Source: Clostridiales bacterium
Lineage (GTDB): Bacteria; Bacillota; Clostridia; Christensenellales; Aristaeellaceae
Reading direction: 5' to 3'
Assembly: GCA_024684375.1 (NCBI GenBank)
Contig: JAIKWZ010000033.1
Span: 1-64,000, forward strand
Length of the DNA stretch: 64,000 nucleotides
Under the pieces are notes generated by a model, which had not been told where the DNA came from, ran no database searches, and worked only from the letters and a program-made list of their open reading frames with translations. Position 1 is the first letter of the stretch. Each line of letters opens with the position of its first letter. Positions 33,810 to 42,545 of this stretch are shown here, piece by piece. Position numbers and translations under genes: made by a program.

Positions 33810-35169
33810 GTTAAAAAGGCTGCGCCCCTCGAAGCGCAGGCTTATTCAGCTGTATACCGCGCTGATGTACAACGCCCATGTTAAGGGTTTCTTTAGCGGG
33901 AAGCTGTACCGGGGACAGCTCAAAAACCTGTGTGTGCCCGGGCTGAACTGCTATTCATGCCCTGGCGCGGTATCGGCATGCCCGTTGGGCGCGCTGCAAA
34001 ACGCGCTTTCTCAGTCATCGCACGGCGTTCCGTATTATGTCCTGGGTATCCTTTTGCTGTTTGGGATGACGCTTGGGCGTACGGTGTGCGGTTTTCTGTG
34101 CCCCATGGGGCTTATTCAGGAACTGCTGGACAAGCTTCCGTTTCCCAAGCTTAAAAAGAGCCGGATGACATATGCGCTGTCTTATCTTAAATACATCATA
34201 CTGGCAGTGTTGGCGGTGGGGCTGTCGCTGGCGTTGGGCTATCCCGCATTCTGCAAGTATATCTGTCCCGCAGGTACGCTGGAGGGTTCCGTTCCTCTGA
34301 TAGCTAACCCGGTCAATTCCCCGCTTCTCAGGACCCTGGGCGCGCTGTACACCAACAAGCTGGTACTGCTGATACTGTTTTTGCTGTCATTCTGCTTCGT
34401 GTACCGTCCCTTCTGCCGCTTCGTGTGCCCGCTCGGCGCGATCTACAGCCTGTTCAACCGCGTCAGCCTGACAGGTGTCGAGCTGGACAAAGCCGCCTGT
34501 ATAAACTGCGGGAAGTGCTTTCAGATATGCAAAACTGACATAAAACATCCCGGTGACCGGGAATGCGTGTCCTGTCTGGAGTGCGTTGATAAATGCCCCG
34601 TGAACGCCATATCTTTCAGGCTGCCGTGGAAAAAAGCTCAAACCCGAAAAAAAGCGTTAAAACGCCTGATCGCCCCGCTGGCGCTTATCGCTCTTGTGTG
34701 CCTGACGCTGGCGGTCAACGTCTATCCGTCAGAAGAAAATGCCTCCCCTTACAGCGTCAGCAGCCCCTGCCCCGCCTTCTCTCTCACTCTGGAAAGCGGA
34801 AAGAGAATAACACAGGATGATCTCAAGGGTAAACTGAGCGTAATAAACATCTGGGCCACCTGGTGCTCTCCCTGCGTAAAAGAACTGCCTGAGTTTGAGC
34901 GTCTGTATCAGATTTACTCGCCTAAAGTGAACTTCTATGCAGCAGACACCTTCACGGAGACCGGCGACGCCGCGGCCTTCTGGCTGGAACACGGCTTTAC
35001 CATCCCCCTCGCTTTCGATGACGGCAGCGCCATAAAAGCGTTCGGGGACTGGGACGCGCTGCCCGTGACCGTGATCCTGGACGCGGACGGCACCATACTC
35101 TACAACGTCCCCGGCGCGTTCAGGGACGGCGAACTGGAAACGCTGTTGGAGAAGTTCCTGGCAAAGTAG
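33802..35169 (+). CDS. Membrane 4Fe-4S protein (NapH/RnfB-like) fused to a TlpA-type thioredoxin domain
   Basis: 455 residues from a TTG at 33802 (the next ATG, 33865, would remove a conserved-looking basic start). The N-terminal ~280 residues form the NapH-type polytopic Fe-S protein: CxxC-x3-CP in NCYSCPGAVSACPLGALQ, CGFLCPMG, CKYICPAG, CRFVCPLGA, then two ferredoxin clusters (CINCGKCFQIC and CVSCLECVDKCP). A further membrane segment (~292-310) leads to an extracytoplasmic redoxin domain (~325-455) with INIWATWCSPCVKELPEFERL, active site WCSPC. Electrons could pass from a cytoplasmic donor through the Fe-S part to reduce the outer thioredoxin domain. Both modules are common, but I usually see them as separate or adjacent genes. 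Confidence 0.9.
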   Translation: MDRLKRLRPSKRRLIQLYTALMYNAHVKGFFSGKLYRGQLKNLCVPGLNCYSCPGAVSACPLGALQNALSQSSHGVPYYVLGILLLFGMTLGRTVCGFLCPMGLIQELLDKLPFPKLKKSRMTYALSYLKYIILAVLAVGLSLALGYPAFCKYICPAGTLEGSVPLIANPVNSPLLRTLGALYTNKLVLLILFLLSFCFVYRPFCRFVCPLGAIYSLFNRVSLTGVELDKAACINCGKCFQICKTDIKHPGDRECVSCLECVDKCPVNAISFRLPWKKAQTRKKALKRLIAPLALIALVCLTLAVNVYPSEENASPYSVSSPCPAFSLTLESGKRITQDDLKGKLSVINIWATWCSPCVKELPEFERLYQIYSPKVNFYAADTFTETGDAAAFWLEHGFTIPLAFDDGSAIKAFGDWDALPVTVILDADGTILYNVPGAFRDGELETLLEKFLAK

Positions 35170-35173
35170 AATA

Positions 35174-35199
35174 GCGGCTTCGCGAAGCCGCCATTTTTT
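35174..35199 (+). terminator. Terminator after the Fe-S/TlpA gene
   Basis: GCGGCTT-CGCG-AAGCCGC hairpin followed by CATTTTTT. Confidence 0.85.
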
Positions 35200-35205
35200 C
35201 CCGCT

Positions 35206-36225
35206 TTACCCCATGCACTCACTGAATTCGATCGGTTCGGTAAGCGCGCGCTCGGCCTCGTCAAGGGCCGATGCTATTGCTGCCGGGTCGTTTTGGGCGT
35301 TTTTCAGTTTCTCCACTTTTGTGTACCACAGCGGTTTCAGGCAGCGGTAAAGCATCAGCGCCGTCTCCTTTTCGATATCCGAAAAGCGGTAGCATTCCGA
35401 AGCTGTCCTGAGCGCTTCGCGTATCTCGGCTGCGCCGTCACATTCGCGCATCAGGTAGTTCAGGAACACGTCCCTGCCGCAGAGGTTAAAGTCGTAAACG
35501 CCTACGAATCTGCCCGCGTCGTCAAGCAGTATGTTAGTTGAATTCAGGTCTGCCTGAAACACGGAGGTCGGAAGCCGCCTGTAAACGGGTTCAAGCTTCA
35601 CCCGGTTGTCCGTCCACAGCCGCCAGATCATTTCGACCTGTTTGCCGAACTCATACGGCAGCGCATCGGCGCATTTCCTCCACTCCAGCGCGTTTTCGAG
35701 CACCTCGTCCGTTTTGTCGCTGGGGCAGAAAGTCTCAAACAGGCAGTACGCGGACGGGTACTCGGTATAATCGAAATACTGCGCCGCCACCCGCGCTGTC
35801 ATCCGCCAGATATCCCTTTTATAGCTTTCATACAGCCTGTTCAGCTCACTGTCATCGCACGCCCGGTCCGCGGCGGGACGGTACGGCGCGTACTCCTCTG
35901 CGTAGACCGCGCAGCTGTGTCCTCGGAAATCGATCACCGGAAACCCGCCCGATCTGTCGCGGAATATCTCCGGACAGTAATACCCGAGCTTACGGTATTC
36001 TTCGGCCGTTCTCCGCCAGACGCTTATTTTTTCCGGAAACGTGAAATCGTTGTCGGCAAGCTTGAGCACATATTTGCTCCCCGCATGCGTGTCGACTATG
36101 AATGTGATCCGAAAATCACTTTCTCCCCGGCTGGTATCTATGGACCTGTAAGCCGATGGTTCAGCGTCAAAAAACAGTGAGAAAGCTCTTTTTATGTCAT
36201 CATCCACCATATCAGCTCCATTCAC
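35206..36225 (-). CDS. APH-family phosphotransferase (kinase-like), substrate unknown
   Basis: 339 residues. The N-lobe has KYVLKLAD (ATP-binding Lys) and the C-lobe the catalytic loop VFQADLNSTNILLDDAG with FVGVYDFNLCGRD as metal-binding Asp. The first catalytic position is Gln-Ala-Asp rather than His-Gly-Asp of aminoglycoside kinases, a variation seen in homoserine/choline-kinase-like relatives. So resistance is not indicated; a small-molecule kinase is more likely. The start is uncertain: ATG 36225 or the sixth-codon Met. It lies downstream of pgi but behind a terminator. Confidence 0.82.
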   Translation of the reverse strand: MNGADMVDDDIKRAFSLFFDAEPSAYRSIDTSRGESDFRITFIVDTHAGSKYVLKLADNDFTFPEKISVWRRTAEEYRKLGYYCPEIFRDRSGGFPVIDFRGHSCAVYAEEYAPYRPAADRACDDSELNRLYESYKRDIWRMTARVAAQYFDYTEYPSAYCLFETFCPSDKTDEVLENALEWRKCADALPYEFGKQVEMIWRLWTDNRVKLEPVYRRLPTSVFQADLNSTNILLDDAGRFVGVYDFNLCGRDVFLNYLMRECDGAAEIREALRTASECYRFSDIEKETALMLYRCLKPLWYTKVEKLKNAQNDPAAIASALDEAERALTEPIEFSECMG

Positions 36226-36254
36226 AACAAAAATGCATGTTTTTCAAACGCAAA

Positions 36255-36282
36255 GCACAGCCGGGCGCTTGTCCGGCTGTGC
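36255..36282 (-). terminator. Terminator of pgi
   Basis: Minus-strand stem GCACAGCCGGA with CCCGGCTGTGC followed by TTTGCGTTTG. Confidence 0.75.
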
Positions 36283-36316
36283 CATATAAGCTCTTTCGCG
36301 TCTGCCGTGAGCTGCG

Positions 36317-37897
36317 TCAGATCTCCAGCAGTTCGCTGTAGGCTTTGAGCCCGCCGTCCGTGTCGCCGGAAAGCACCTTCTTGGCCAGCACTTTGCCAAG
36401 CTGTACACCCTCCTGGTCGAATGAGTTGATGTTCCACACAAAGCCCTGGAACATCACTTTGTTCTCGAAGTGCGCCAACAGCGCGCCAAGCGCCTCAGGG
36501 GTCAGCTTTTCGCCGATAATAATACTTGAAGGTCTCTCGCCAGGGAAGCGCTTGTTGGGGTTTTCGTCGTCCTTGCCGAGGGCGAACGCCATTATCTGCG
36601 CCGCCACGTTGGCAAGCAGTTTCTGCTGGCTGCTTGAGCCCTGGATCTCCACGTCGGTGCCCATCTGGCTGGACTTGAAGCCCACGAACTGCAGCGGGAC
36701 TATATCCGTGCCCTGATGCAGCAGCTGATAGAATGAGTGCTGCCCATTGGTGCCGGGCTCGCCGAATATTACCGGCCCGGTAGGATATGAAACGTCTTGG
36801 CCGAAGCGGTTAACGCTTTTGCCGTTGGACTCCATGTCCAGCTGCTGCAAATGCGCGGGGAAGCGGCTCAACGCCTGGGAGTACGGCAGCACGGCAGTTG
36901 CCGGGTAGCCAAGCACGTTCCTTTCGTACACTCCGATCAACGCGTCCAGCATGTCCGGATTCTCGTAAAAGTCCTTTTCCGCGGCCAGTTTATCTTCCTG
37001 GTGTGCGCCTTCAAGTATGCGGCAGAACACGTCATAGCCGAAGGACAGGGACAGGATCGCTCCTCCTACCGCGGAAGTGGAAGAGTACCTGCCTCCGATA
37101 TAGTCGTCCATGAAGAACGCCGCCAGATAGTCAGGAGACTTTGCCATGGGGCTGGTGGCGCTAGTGACCGCGAGCATGTGTTTTGATGGTTCCAGCCCGG
37201 CTTTTCTGAGCGCGTCTCTTACGAAGCTCTCGTTCGTAAGCGTTTCAAGGGTAGTGCCGCTCTTGGATACGACTATGAACAACGCGGTAGACAGGTCAGT
37301 GTTCGCGAGCACCGCCGCCGCGTCGTCCGGGTCCACGTTTGATATGAACTTCGCGTTCATAAGCAGCGTTTTCTCGGTCTTCGCCCAGTTTTCCAGGGCG
37401 ATGTACAGCGCCCTGGGGCCCAGGTCGCTCCCGCCTATGCCCACCTGCACAACGGTCTCAAAGCGCTCTCCCTGCTCGTTTGTCAATTCGCCGGAATGGA
37501 CTTTTTCCGAAAATGCTTTTATCTTCTCCAGCTGCGCCAGATAAAACTTCCGCTTGTTCTCCCCGTCAGCGATCACGTCACTGCCAAGCTGGCCTCTGGT
37601 CAGCTGGTGCAGGACCCGGCGCTTTTCGCCCGTATTCACGATCTCGCCGTTATACAGCAGCTCAAATTTCTCCTTCAGCTGCGCTTCCCTCGCCAACGCT
37701 TTGAGGGCGCCCAGTATCTCATCGTTCACTTTTTTCGCAGCGTAATTGTAGCTCAGGCCCCCGGCCATGGGCACGGAATACTCCTTTACTCGCGCGTATC
37801 CTTTTTCGCCTTCCAGTTCGTTCCTCAGAGACGGAACAGGCAGGCTCTTAAGTTCATCATAAGCGATCAGAGCGTCGAAATTCGTCCAGTTGACCAT
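36317..37897 (-). CDS. pgi: Glucose-6-phosphate isomerase
   Basis: 526 residues from the ATG at 37897, preceded by GGAGGAACGAT; the longer upstream frame begins far from any ribosome binding site. Signatures: GIGGSDLGPRALYIAL, SKSGTTLET, YIGGRYSSTSAVGGAILSL, FGEPGTNGQHSFYQLLHQGTDIVPLQFVG and the C-terminal SFDQEGVQLGKVLAKK. It interconverts glucose-6-P and fructose-6-P. The length lies between short Bacillota (~450) and proteobacterial (~549) forms. Confidence 0.97.
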   Translation of the reverse strand: MVNWTNFDALIAYDELKSLPVPSLRNELEGEKGYARVKEYSVPMAGGLSYNYAAKKVNDEILGALKALAREAQLKEKFELLYNGEIVNTGEKRRVLHQLTRGQLGSDVIADGENKRKFYLAQLEKIKAFSEKVHSGELTNEQGERFETVVQVGIGGSDLGPRALYIALENWAKTEKTLLMNAKFISNVDPDDAAAVLANTDLSTALFIVVSKSGTTLETLTNESFVRDALRKAGLEPSKHMLAVTSATSPMAKSPDYLAAFFMDDYIGGRYSSTSAVGGAILSLSFGYDVFCRILEGAHQEDKLAAEKDFYENPDMLDALIGVYERNVLGYPATAVLPYSQALSRFPAHLQQLDMESNGKSVNRFGQDVSYPTGPVIFGEPGTNGQHSFYQLLHQGTDIVPLQFVGFKSSQMGTDVEIQGSSSQQKLLANVAAQIMAFALGKDDENPNKRFPGERPSSIIIGEKLTPEALGALLAHFENKVMFQGFVWNINSFDQEGVQLGKVLAKKVLSGDTDGGLKAYSELLEI

Positions 37898-38026
37898 ATC
37901 GTTCCTCCATAAAAATACTGAATGTATTATACACCCGCGACAAGCAATCCGCAAGCCTTGACTCACATATTGCCGTAGGCGCTCTCGGCTTGCCCCGTCC
38001 AAAATTTATTTGTCCCTTCCCGGCCG

Positions 38027-38062
38027 TTGCGTCTACCATTTTTTCGGCGCATAGTGTATAAT
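38027..38062 (+). promoter_or_regulatory. Tentative promoter of the ThuA-Gfo-VanY-GH127 run
   Basis: TATAAT at 38057-38062 is preceded by TG (TGTATAAT) ~35 bp before the gene. The best upstream TTGCGT (38027-38032) is 24 bp away, too far for a standard -35 box, so the -10 call is the main support. Confidence 0.35.
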
Positions 38063-38096
38063 TGACAGTAATTACAATAAGGAGTGTGCACGCCAT

Positions 38097-38819
38097 ATGA
38101 AAAACGCTTGGATCTTTCAGGGCGGCTGGGACGGCCACCAGCCGAAGCTGACCAGCGCCCGTTTCGCCGGAATGCTCAGGGATGCCGGCTACGAAGTCAC
38201 CATACACGACTCCCTCGCCCCCGCCGAGGATCTGGACGCGCTTTTGAAGCTGGATCTTATCGTCGCGTGCTGGACGATGGGAGAGATCTCCAACGTTCAG
38301 GTCGACAACATCTGCAAAGCCGTCGGGACCGGCGTGGGCCTTGCAGGCTGCCACGGCGGCATGTGCGACTCCTTCCGCCAGTCTACCCAGTGGCAGTTCA
38401 TGACCGGCGGGCAGTGGGTCTCCCATCCCGGCGGAGACGGCATTCATTACACCGTCAACATCTGCAAGGGATCCAGCCCCATAATCCAGGGTCTCGATGA
38501 CTTCGAGGTGGCGAGCGAGCACTATTACCTGCACATAGACCCTTCCATCGAGGTGCTGGCGACTACCCGCTTCCCCGTGGTGTCTTATTACCACATTTCC
38601 AACAAACCTGTTGATATGCCCGTGGTGTGGACGAAGTTCTGGGGCAACGGCAGAGTGTTCTATACCAGTCTTGGCCATCATGACGACGTGTTCGACAAGG
38701 CTCCCACCGCGAACGAGATCATGCGCCGCGGGCTCATCTGGGCAGGCGAGGGCAAGCAGTACGCGATAGACCACAATCTTACCACCGAACCCTTTGAAAA
38801 CACTGCGAAGATGTATTAA
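38097..38819 (+). CDS. ThuA-like domain protein
   Basis: 240 residues with a class I glutamine-amidotransferase-like fold. FQGGWDGHQP at the start, LDLIVACWTMGEIS, GVGLAGCHGGMCDSFR (Cys at the nucleophile-elbow place) and VVWTKFWGNGRVFYTSLGHHDDVF are family features. ThuA proteins accompany sugar oxidoreductases, possibly as keto-sugar handling enzymes. It is 10 nt before a Gfo/Idh/MocA dehydrogenase, the usual partnership. Confidence 0.9.
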   Translation: MKNAWIFQGGWDGHQPKLTSARFAGMLRDAGYEVTIHDSLAPAEDLDALLKLDLIVACWTMGEISNVQVDNICKAVGTGVGLAGCHGGMCDSFRQSTQWQFMTGGQWVSHPGGDGIHYTVNICKGSSPIIQGLDDFEVASEHYYLHIDPSIEVLATTRFPVVSYYHISNKPVDMPVVWTKFWGNGRVFYTSLGHHDDVFDKAPTANEIMRRGLIWAGEGKQYAIDHNLTTEPFENTAKMY

Positions 38820-38829
38820 GGAGGCACCC

Positions 38830-39939
38830 ATGAATTGCGTAAACGTTGCGATGATAGGCGTAGGATGCATAAGCGGCATATATCTTGAGAACCTGACAAA
38901 GGTATTCAACAGGGGCGTAAAGCTGCTGGGCGTGTGCGACCTGGTGCGCGAGAGGGCCGAGAACGCCCAGAAAAAGTACAGCGTGCCCAAGCTGTACGAG
39001 ACCATGTACGACGCGTTCAAAGATCCCGAGGTGGACCTGGTATTGAACCTGACCCGCCCCTACGAGCACTTTGACGTAAGCCGCGCCGCGCTCGAATACG
39101 GCAAGCACGTATACAGCGAAAAACCTCTGGGCGCGAGCCTTGAGGAAGGCCAGGCGCTGGTAAAGCTGGCCAAGGAGAAAGGCCTTATGCTGGGCGGCGC
39201 GCCGGACACTTTCATGGGCGCCGGCATACAGACCTGCAGACGGCTCATAGACGACGGCTGGATAGGCGACGTGGTGGGCAGCGCGGCGTTCATGATCTGC
39301 CGCGGCCACGAGTCCTGGCATCCCGACCCTGACTTCTATTATCAGTACGGCGGCGGCCCCATGTTTGACATGGGTCCCTACTACCTGACCGCCATGATCA
39401 ACCTGTGCGGCGGCATCTCTTCTGTCATGAGCGCCAGCAAAAAATCCTTTGAGAAGAGAGTCATCTCCTCCCAGCCCTTCTTCGGCACCCCCATAAACGT
39501 GAACGTGAACACTTACGTGGCCGGCACCGTAAAGTACGCTTCCGGCGCCATCGGCACACTGTTCACCACTTTCGACGTATACTATCCCGGCCAGGCGCGC
39601 TTTGAAGTGTACGGTTCCCGCGGCACTCTGTTCGTGCCCGATCCCAACGGGTTTGGCGGTCCCGTCAAACTGTACAGGCCCGAAGACGGCGAACTGAAAG
39701 AGATCCCACTGATGTTCGACTATAAGGAGAACAGCCGAGGCCTGGGTCTGGCCGACATGGCCAAGGCGCTCATCGACGGCCGCGCCGCCCGCTGCGATTA
39801 CAACCAGACCTTCCACGTGCTGGACGCGATTACTGGGTTTGAGCGTTCGAGCCAGAGCGGCCGCTGGGTCAAGATGTCCACCCGCTATGTCCGCCGTCCC
39901 GCGATGACCAAGACCGAGCTTAAGGGGATCCTTGACTGA
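38830..39939 (+). CDS. Gfo/Idh/MocA family NAD(P)-dependent oxidoreductase
   Basis: 369 residues from ATG 38830 after AAGGAGG. Rossmann start NVAMIGVGCISGIYLENL, the EKPLG motif in YSEKPLGASLEEG, and GGGPMFDMGPYYLTAMINLCG in the catalytic domain. It probably oxidises or reduces a sugar or inositol. Its stop overlaps the VanY start by one base. Confidence 0.92.
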   Translation: MNCVNVAMIGVGCISGIYLENLTKVFNRGVKLLGVCDLVRERAENAQKKYSVPKLYETMYDAFKDPEVDLVLNLTRPYEHFDVSRAALEYGKHVYSEKPLGASLEEGQALVKLAKEKGLMLGGAPDTFMGAGIQTCRRLIDDGWIGDVVGSAAFMICRGHESWHPDPDFYYQYGGGPMFDMGPYYLTAMINLCGGISSVMSASKKSFEKRVISSQPFFGTPINVNVNTYVAGTVKYASGAIGTLFTTFDVYYPGQARFEVYGSRGTLFVPDPNGFGGPVKLYRPEDGELKEIPLMFDYKENSRGLGLADMAKALIDGRAARCDYNQTFHVLDAITGFERSSQSGRWVKMSTRYVRRPAMTKTELKGILD

Positions 39940-40589
39940 TGGCGAAACGCAAAAGGGTCAGCGTCACTCCCGTGTCCGTAACACTGCTTATCCTGGCGCT
40001 GGCAGGCATGTTCGTTCTGGGCGTTTTTGTGGGCAAAAACATGTCAGGCGGTCACAAGGTGGATAAAAGCATCCTTCTGGTCAATGAGTCGCACCCCTTG
40101 AGCCGGGACTACGTTCCCGACAGTCTTGTGAACCTCTACGAAAAGCGCCATTCCTTCCGTCTCTCCCGAAGCGACATCTATCTTACATACGAGACCTATC
40201 TCGCAGCGCAGCAGATGTTCGCCGCCGCCGAGAGCGAGGATGTTAACGGCTTTTACATCACCAGCGGCTACCGCTCCTACGAGCGGCAGCAGGAGGTCTA
40301 TGCCGAAAGCAAGCCGGGCTATGCTCAAAAGCCCGGCTGCAGCGAGCATCAGACGGGGCTGTGCTTTGACGTGACGGCTGAGAACGTGGGCGGGTTTGAG
40401 ACCACTCGCCAGTATGACTGGCTGCGCCTGAACGCACACAAATACGGTTTTATCCAGCGTTATCCCGTGGATAAAAGCCATATCACCGGCATAAGCTACG
40501 AGCCCTGGCATTACCGCTATGTGGGCATCGATGCGGCTACCTACATGACCGCCCATGGCCTTACCCTTGAAGAATACCTGGGACAATAA
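39939..40589 (+). CDS. VanY-type D-alanyl-D-alanine carboxypeptidase (M15B)
   Basis: 216 residues. An N-terminal membrane anchor (~10-30, VTLLILALAGMFVLGVFVG) then an M15 zinc peptidase: SGYRS, SEHQTGLCFDV (SxHxxGxxxD) and EPWHYRYVG with the second His. It trims D-Ala from peptidoglycan stem peptides outside the cell. It lies inside a sugar-catabolic gene run, starting on the last base of the Gfo stop codon, which is an unusual context. Confidence 0.92.
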   Translation: MAKRKRVSVTPVSVTLLILALAGMFVLGVFVGKNMSGGHKVDKSILLVNESHPLSRDYVPDSLVNLYEKRHSFRLSRSDIYLTYETYLAAQQMFAAAESEDVNGFYITSGYRSYERQQEVYAESKPGYAQKPGCSEHQTGLCFDVTAENVGGFETTRQYDWLRLNAHKYGFIQRYPVDKSHITGISYEPWHYRYVGIDAATYMTAHGLTLEEYLGQ

Positions 40590-40604
40590 CCGTTGGAGGG
40601 TGTT

Positions 40605-42530
40605 ATGGAATACGTTTCTTCCCGCGATATACATCTGTCTCCATCCCCCGTTTATTCACTGGTAAAGAAGGCGGAAGATAAAATGCTGCCCTACCAGTGG
40701 GAAGCGCTCAACGACCGCCTGGCGGAGGGCCCCAAGAGCTATTCCGTGCGAAATTTCCGCGCCGCCGCTGGCGAGATAGACGCTCCCCACGCAGGCGCAG
40801 TGTTTCAGGACAGCGACATTTTCAAATGGATAGAAGCCGCCGCATACGCGCTCAAGCGGGAAAGGAACCCCGCGCTGGAGGAGAAGATCGACTGGTTCGT
40901 ATCCCTCATGCAGAAGGCGCAGCAGCCCGACGGCTACCTGGACACGTACTATATCCTTACGGACATTTCCAAACGTTTCACCAATCTCAGGGACAACCAC
41001 GAATTGTACTGCCTTGGGCACCTTATCGAGGCCGCCGTGGCGTACTTCGAGGCCACCGGAAAGCGCGGGATACTGGACGTCGCGCTCAAGTACGTGGAAC
41101 TGGTGAACGCCACATTCGGCTTCGAAGAAGGCAAAAAACACGGCTATCCCGGCCACGAGGAAATAGAGCTGGCGCTGGTCAGGCTGTACCGCCTGACGGG
41201 CGACCCCATGCACCTTAACCTTGCCAGATACTTTCTCTCCGCCCGAGGCACGAACGACTATTTCGACGACGAAGCCGCCTCACGCGGCGACAAGCCCGCC
41301 TGGGCATGGAGCGTGTATTCACACAGAAACCGCTACTATCAGGCGGATGAGCCCGTAAAAGAAATGACCATGGCCAAGGGGCACTCAGTGAGACAGCTGT
41401 ACCTGCTCACCGGCATGGCGGAGGTGGCGCTCGAGACGGGCGACAGCGAGCTCAAAGCCGCATGCGACACCATGTGGAAGGACATCACCCGCCGCCAGAT
41501 GTACATTACCGGCGCGGTGGGACAGTCTTCCTTCGGAGAAGCCTTCACTTTGGACTACGACCTGCCCAGTGACACAGTATACGGCGAGACTTGCGCCGCC
41601 ATAAGCCTGTATTTCTTCGCCACGGCCCTGCTTAAAAGCCATCCTCTTGGCGAATACGGCGACATAATGGACACGCTGCTGCACAACGGCACGCTCAGCG
41701 GCATAAATGAGGACGGTACCAGGTATTTCTACGTCAATCCCCTTGAGTGCATCCCCAAACGCAGCAAATACAGTCAGAGCGTGTTCCACGTACGTACGCA
41801 AAGGCAGCCCTGGTACGGCTGCGCGTGCTGCCCGCCCAACATAGCCCGTATGCTCACGAACCTGGACGAGCGGCTGCTGCTTAAGTCCGGGAATACGCTG
41901 TACGTGAACCTGTTCGCGTCACTGGATACACAAACGCAGCTGGAGAGCGGCAGCGTCTCCCTCACCGAAACGACGGATTACCCCAACGACGGCAGCATAT
42001 CCATCCGCATAAACAAGGCGTTCCACGGCTTTGTTCTGGCGCTTAGACTTCCAGGCTGGGTACAGTCCTACACGCTCAGGATCAACGGGCAGAATCCTCC
42101 GTGCGTCATGGATGAGGGCTATATATACATTTCGGATCTTAAGGACGGCGACGAGATCTCCTATGTACTGGACATGCCTGCCCGCTTAGTCGCCGCGCAT
42201 CCGCTCTCCCACGCCACGGCGGGCAAAGTCGCGGTGATGCGCGGCCCGGTGGTGTACTGTCTGGAAGAGGCAGACAACGGCGGTGAATTGTGGAACGTGC
42301 TTATCAGGCCCGACGCGCCCATGTCCGTCAGCCGGGACGAGCGCTTCGGCCAGGTCATTGCTGCGCCGGCGCTCAGGCAGACTCAGGACAACTGGGACGG
42401 GTACGAGCTGTACGCTCCCCTGCGCAGGCCCGCATATCAGGACTTCACCGCCCGTTTCATCCCCTATCGGCTGTGGAACAACCGCGGCGAAGGCGAAATG
42501 CGTGTGTGGCTGAGGCTCAAAGAAAACTGA
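40605..42530 (+). CDS. GH127 beta-L-arabinofuranosidase
   Basis: 641 residues from ATG 40605 after GGAGGG. DUF1680/GH127 features: GYLDTYYILTD, HLIEAAVAYFEATGK, YGETCAAIS with the likely acid/base Glu, and the zinc-cysteine cluster around WYGCACCPPNIAR with an upstream Cys in NPLECIPKRS. Known members use a Cys nucleophile held by Zn to release L-arabinofuranose. There is no signal peptide, so the substrate is imported. With ThuA and Gfo it fits plant arabinan or glycoprotein sugar use. Confidence 0.93.
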   Translation: MEYVSSRDIHLSPSPVYSLVKKAEDKMLPYQWEALNDRLAEGPKSYSVRNFRAAAGEIDAPHAGAVFQDSDIFKWIEAAAYALKRERNPALEEKIDWFVSLMQKAQQPDGYLDTYYILTDISKRFTNLRDNHELYCLGHLIEAAVAYFEATGKRGILDVALKYVELVNATFGFEEGKKHGYPGHEEIELALVRLYRLTGDPMHLNLARYFLSARGTNDYFDDEAASRGDKPAWAWSVYSHRNRYYQADEPVKEMTMAKGHSVRQLYLLTGMAEVALETGDSELKAACDTMWKDITRRQMYITGAVGQSSFGEAFTLDYDLPSDTVYGETCAAISLYFFATALLKSHPLGEYGDIMDTLLHNGTLSGINEDGTRYFYVNPLECIPKRSKYSQSVFHVRTQRQPWYGCACCPPNIARMLTNLDERLLLKSGNTLYVNLFASLDTQTQLESGSVSLTETTDYPNDGSISIRINKAFHGFVLALRLPGWVQSYTLRINGQNPPCVMDEGYIYISDLKDGDEISYVLDMPARLVAAHPLSHATAGKVAVMRGPVVYCLEEADNGGELWNVLIRPDAPMSVSRDERFGQVIAAPALRQTQDNWDGYELYAPLRRPAYQDFTARFIPYRLWNNRGEGEMRVWLRLKEN

Positions 42531-42545
42531 CGGAAAGGTACGACC

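Noticed and set aside
37857-39020. 387-codon minus-strand frame over ThuA and Gfo genes
   Set aside because: ThuA and Gfo have conserved motifs, RBS and correct spacing; the reverse frame has none.
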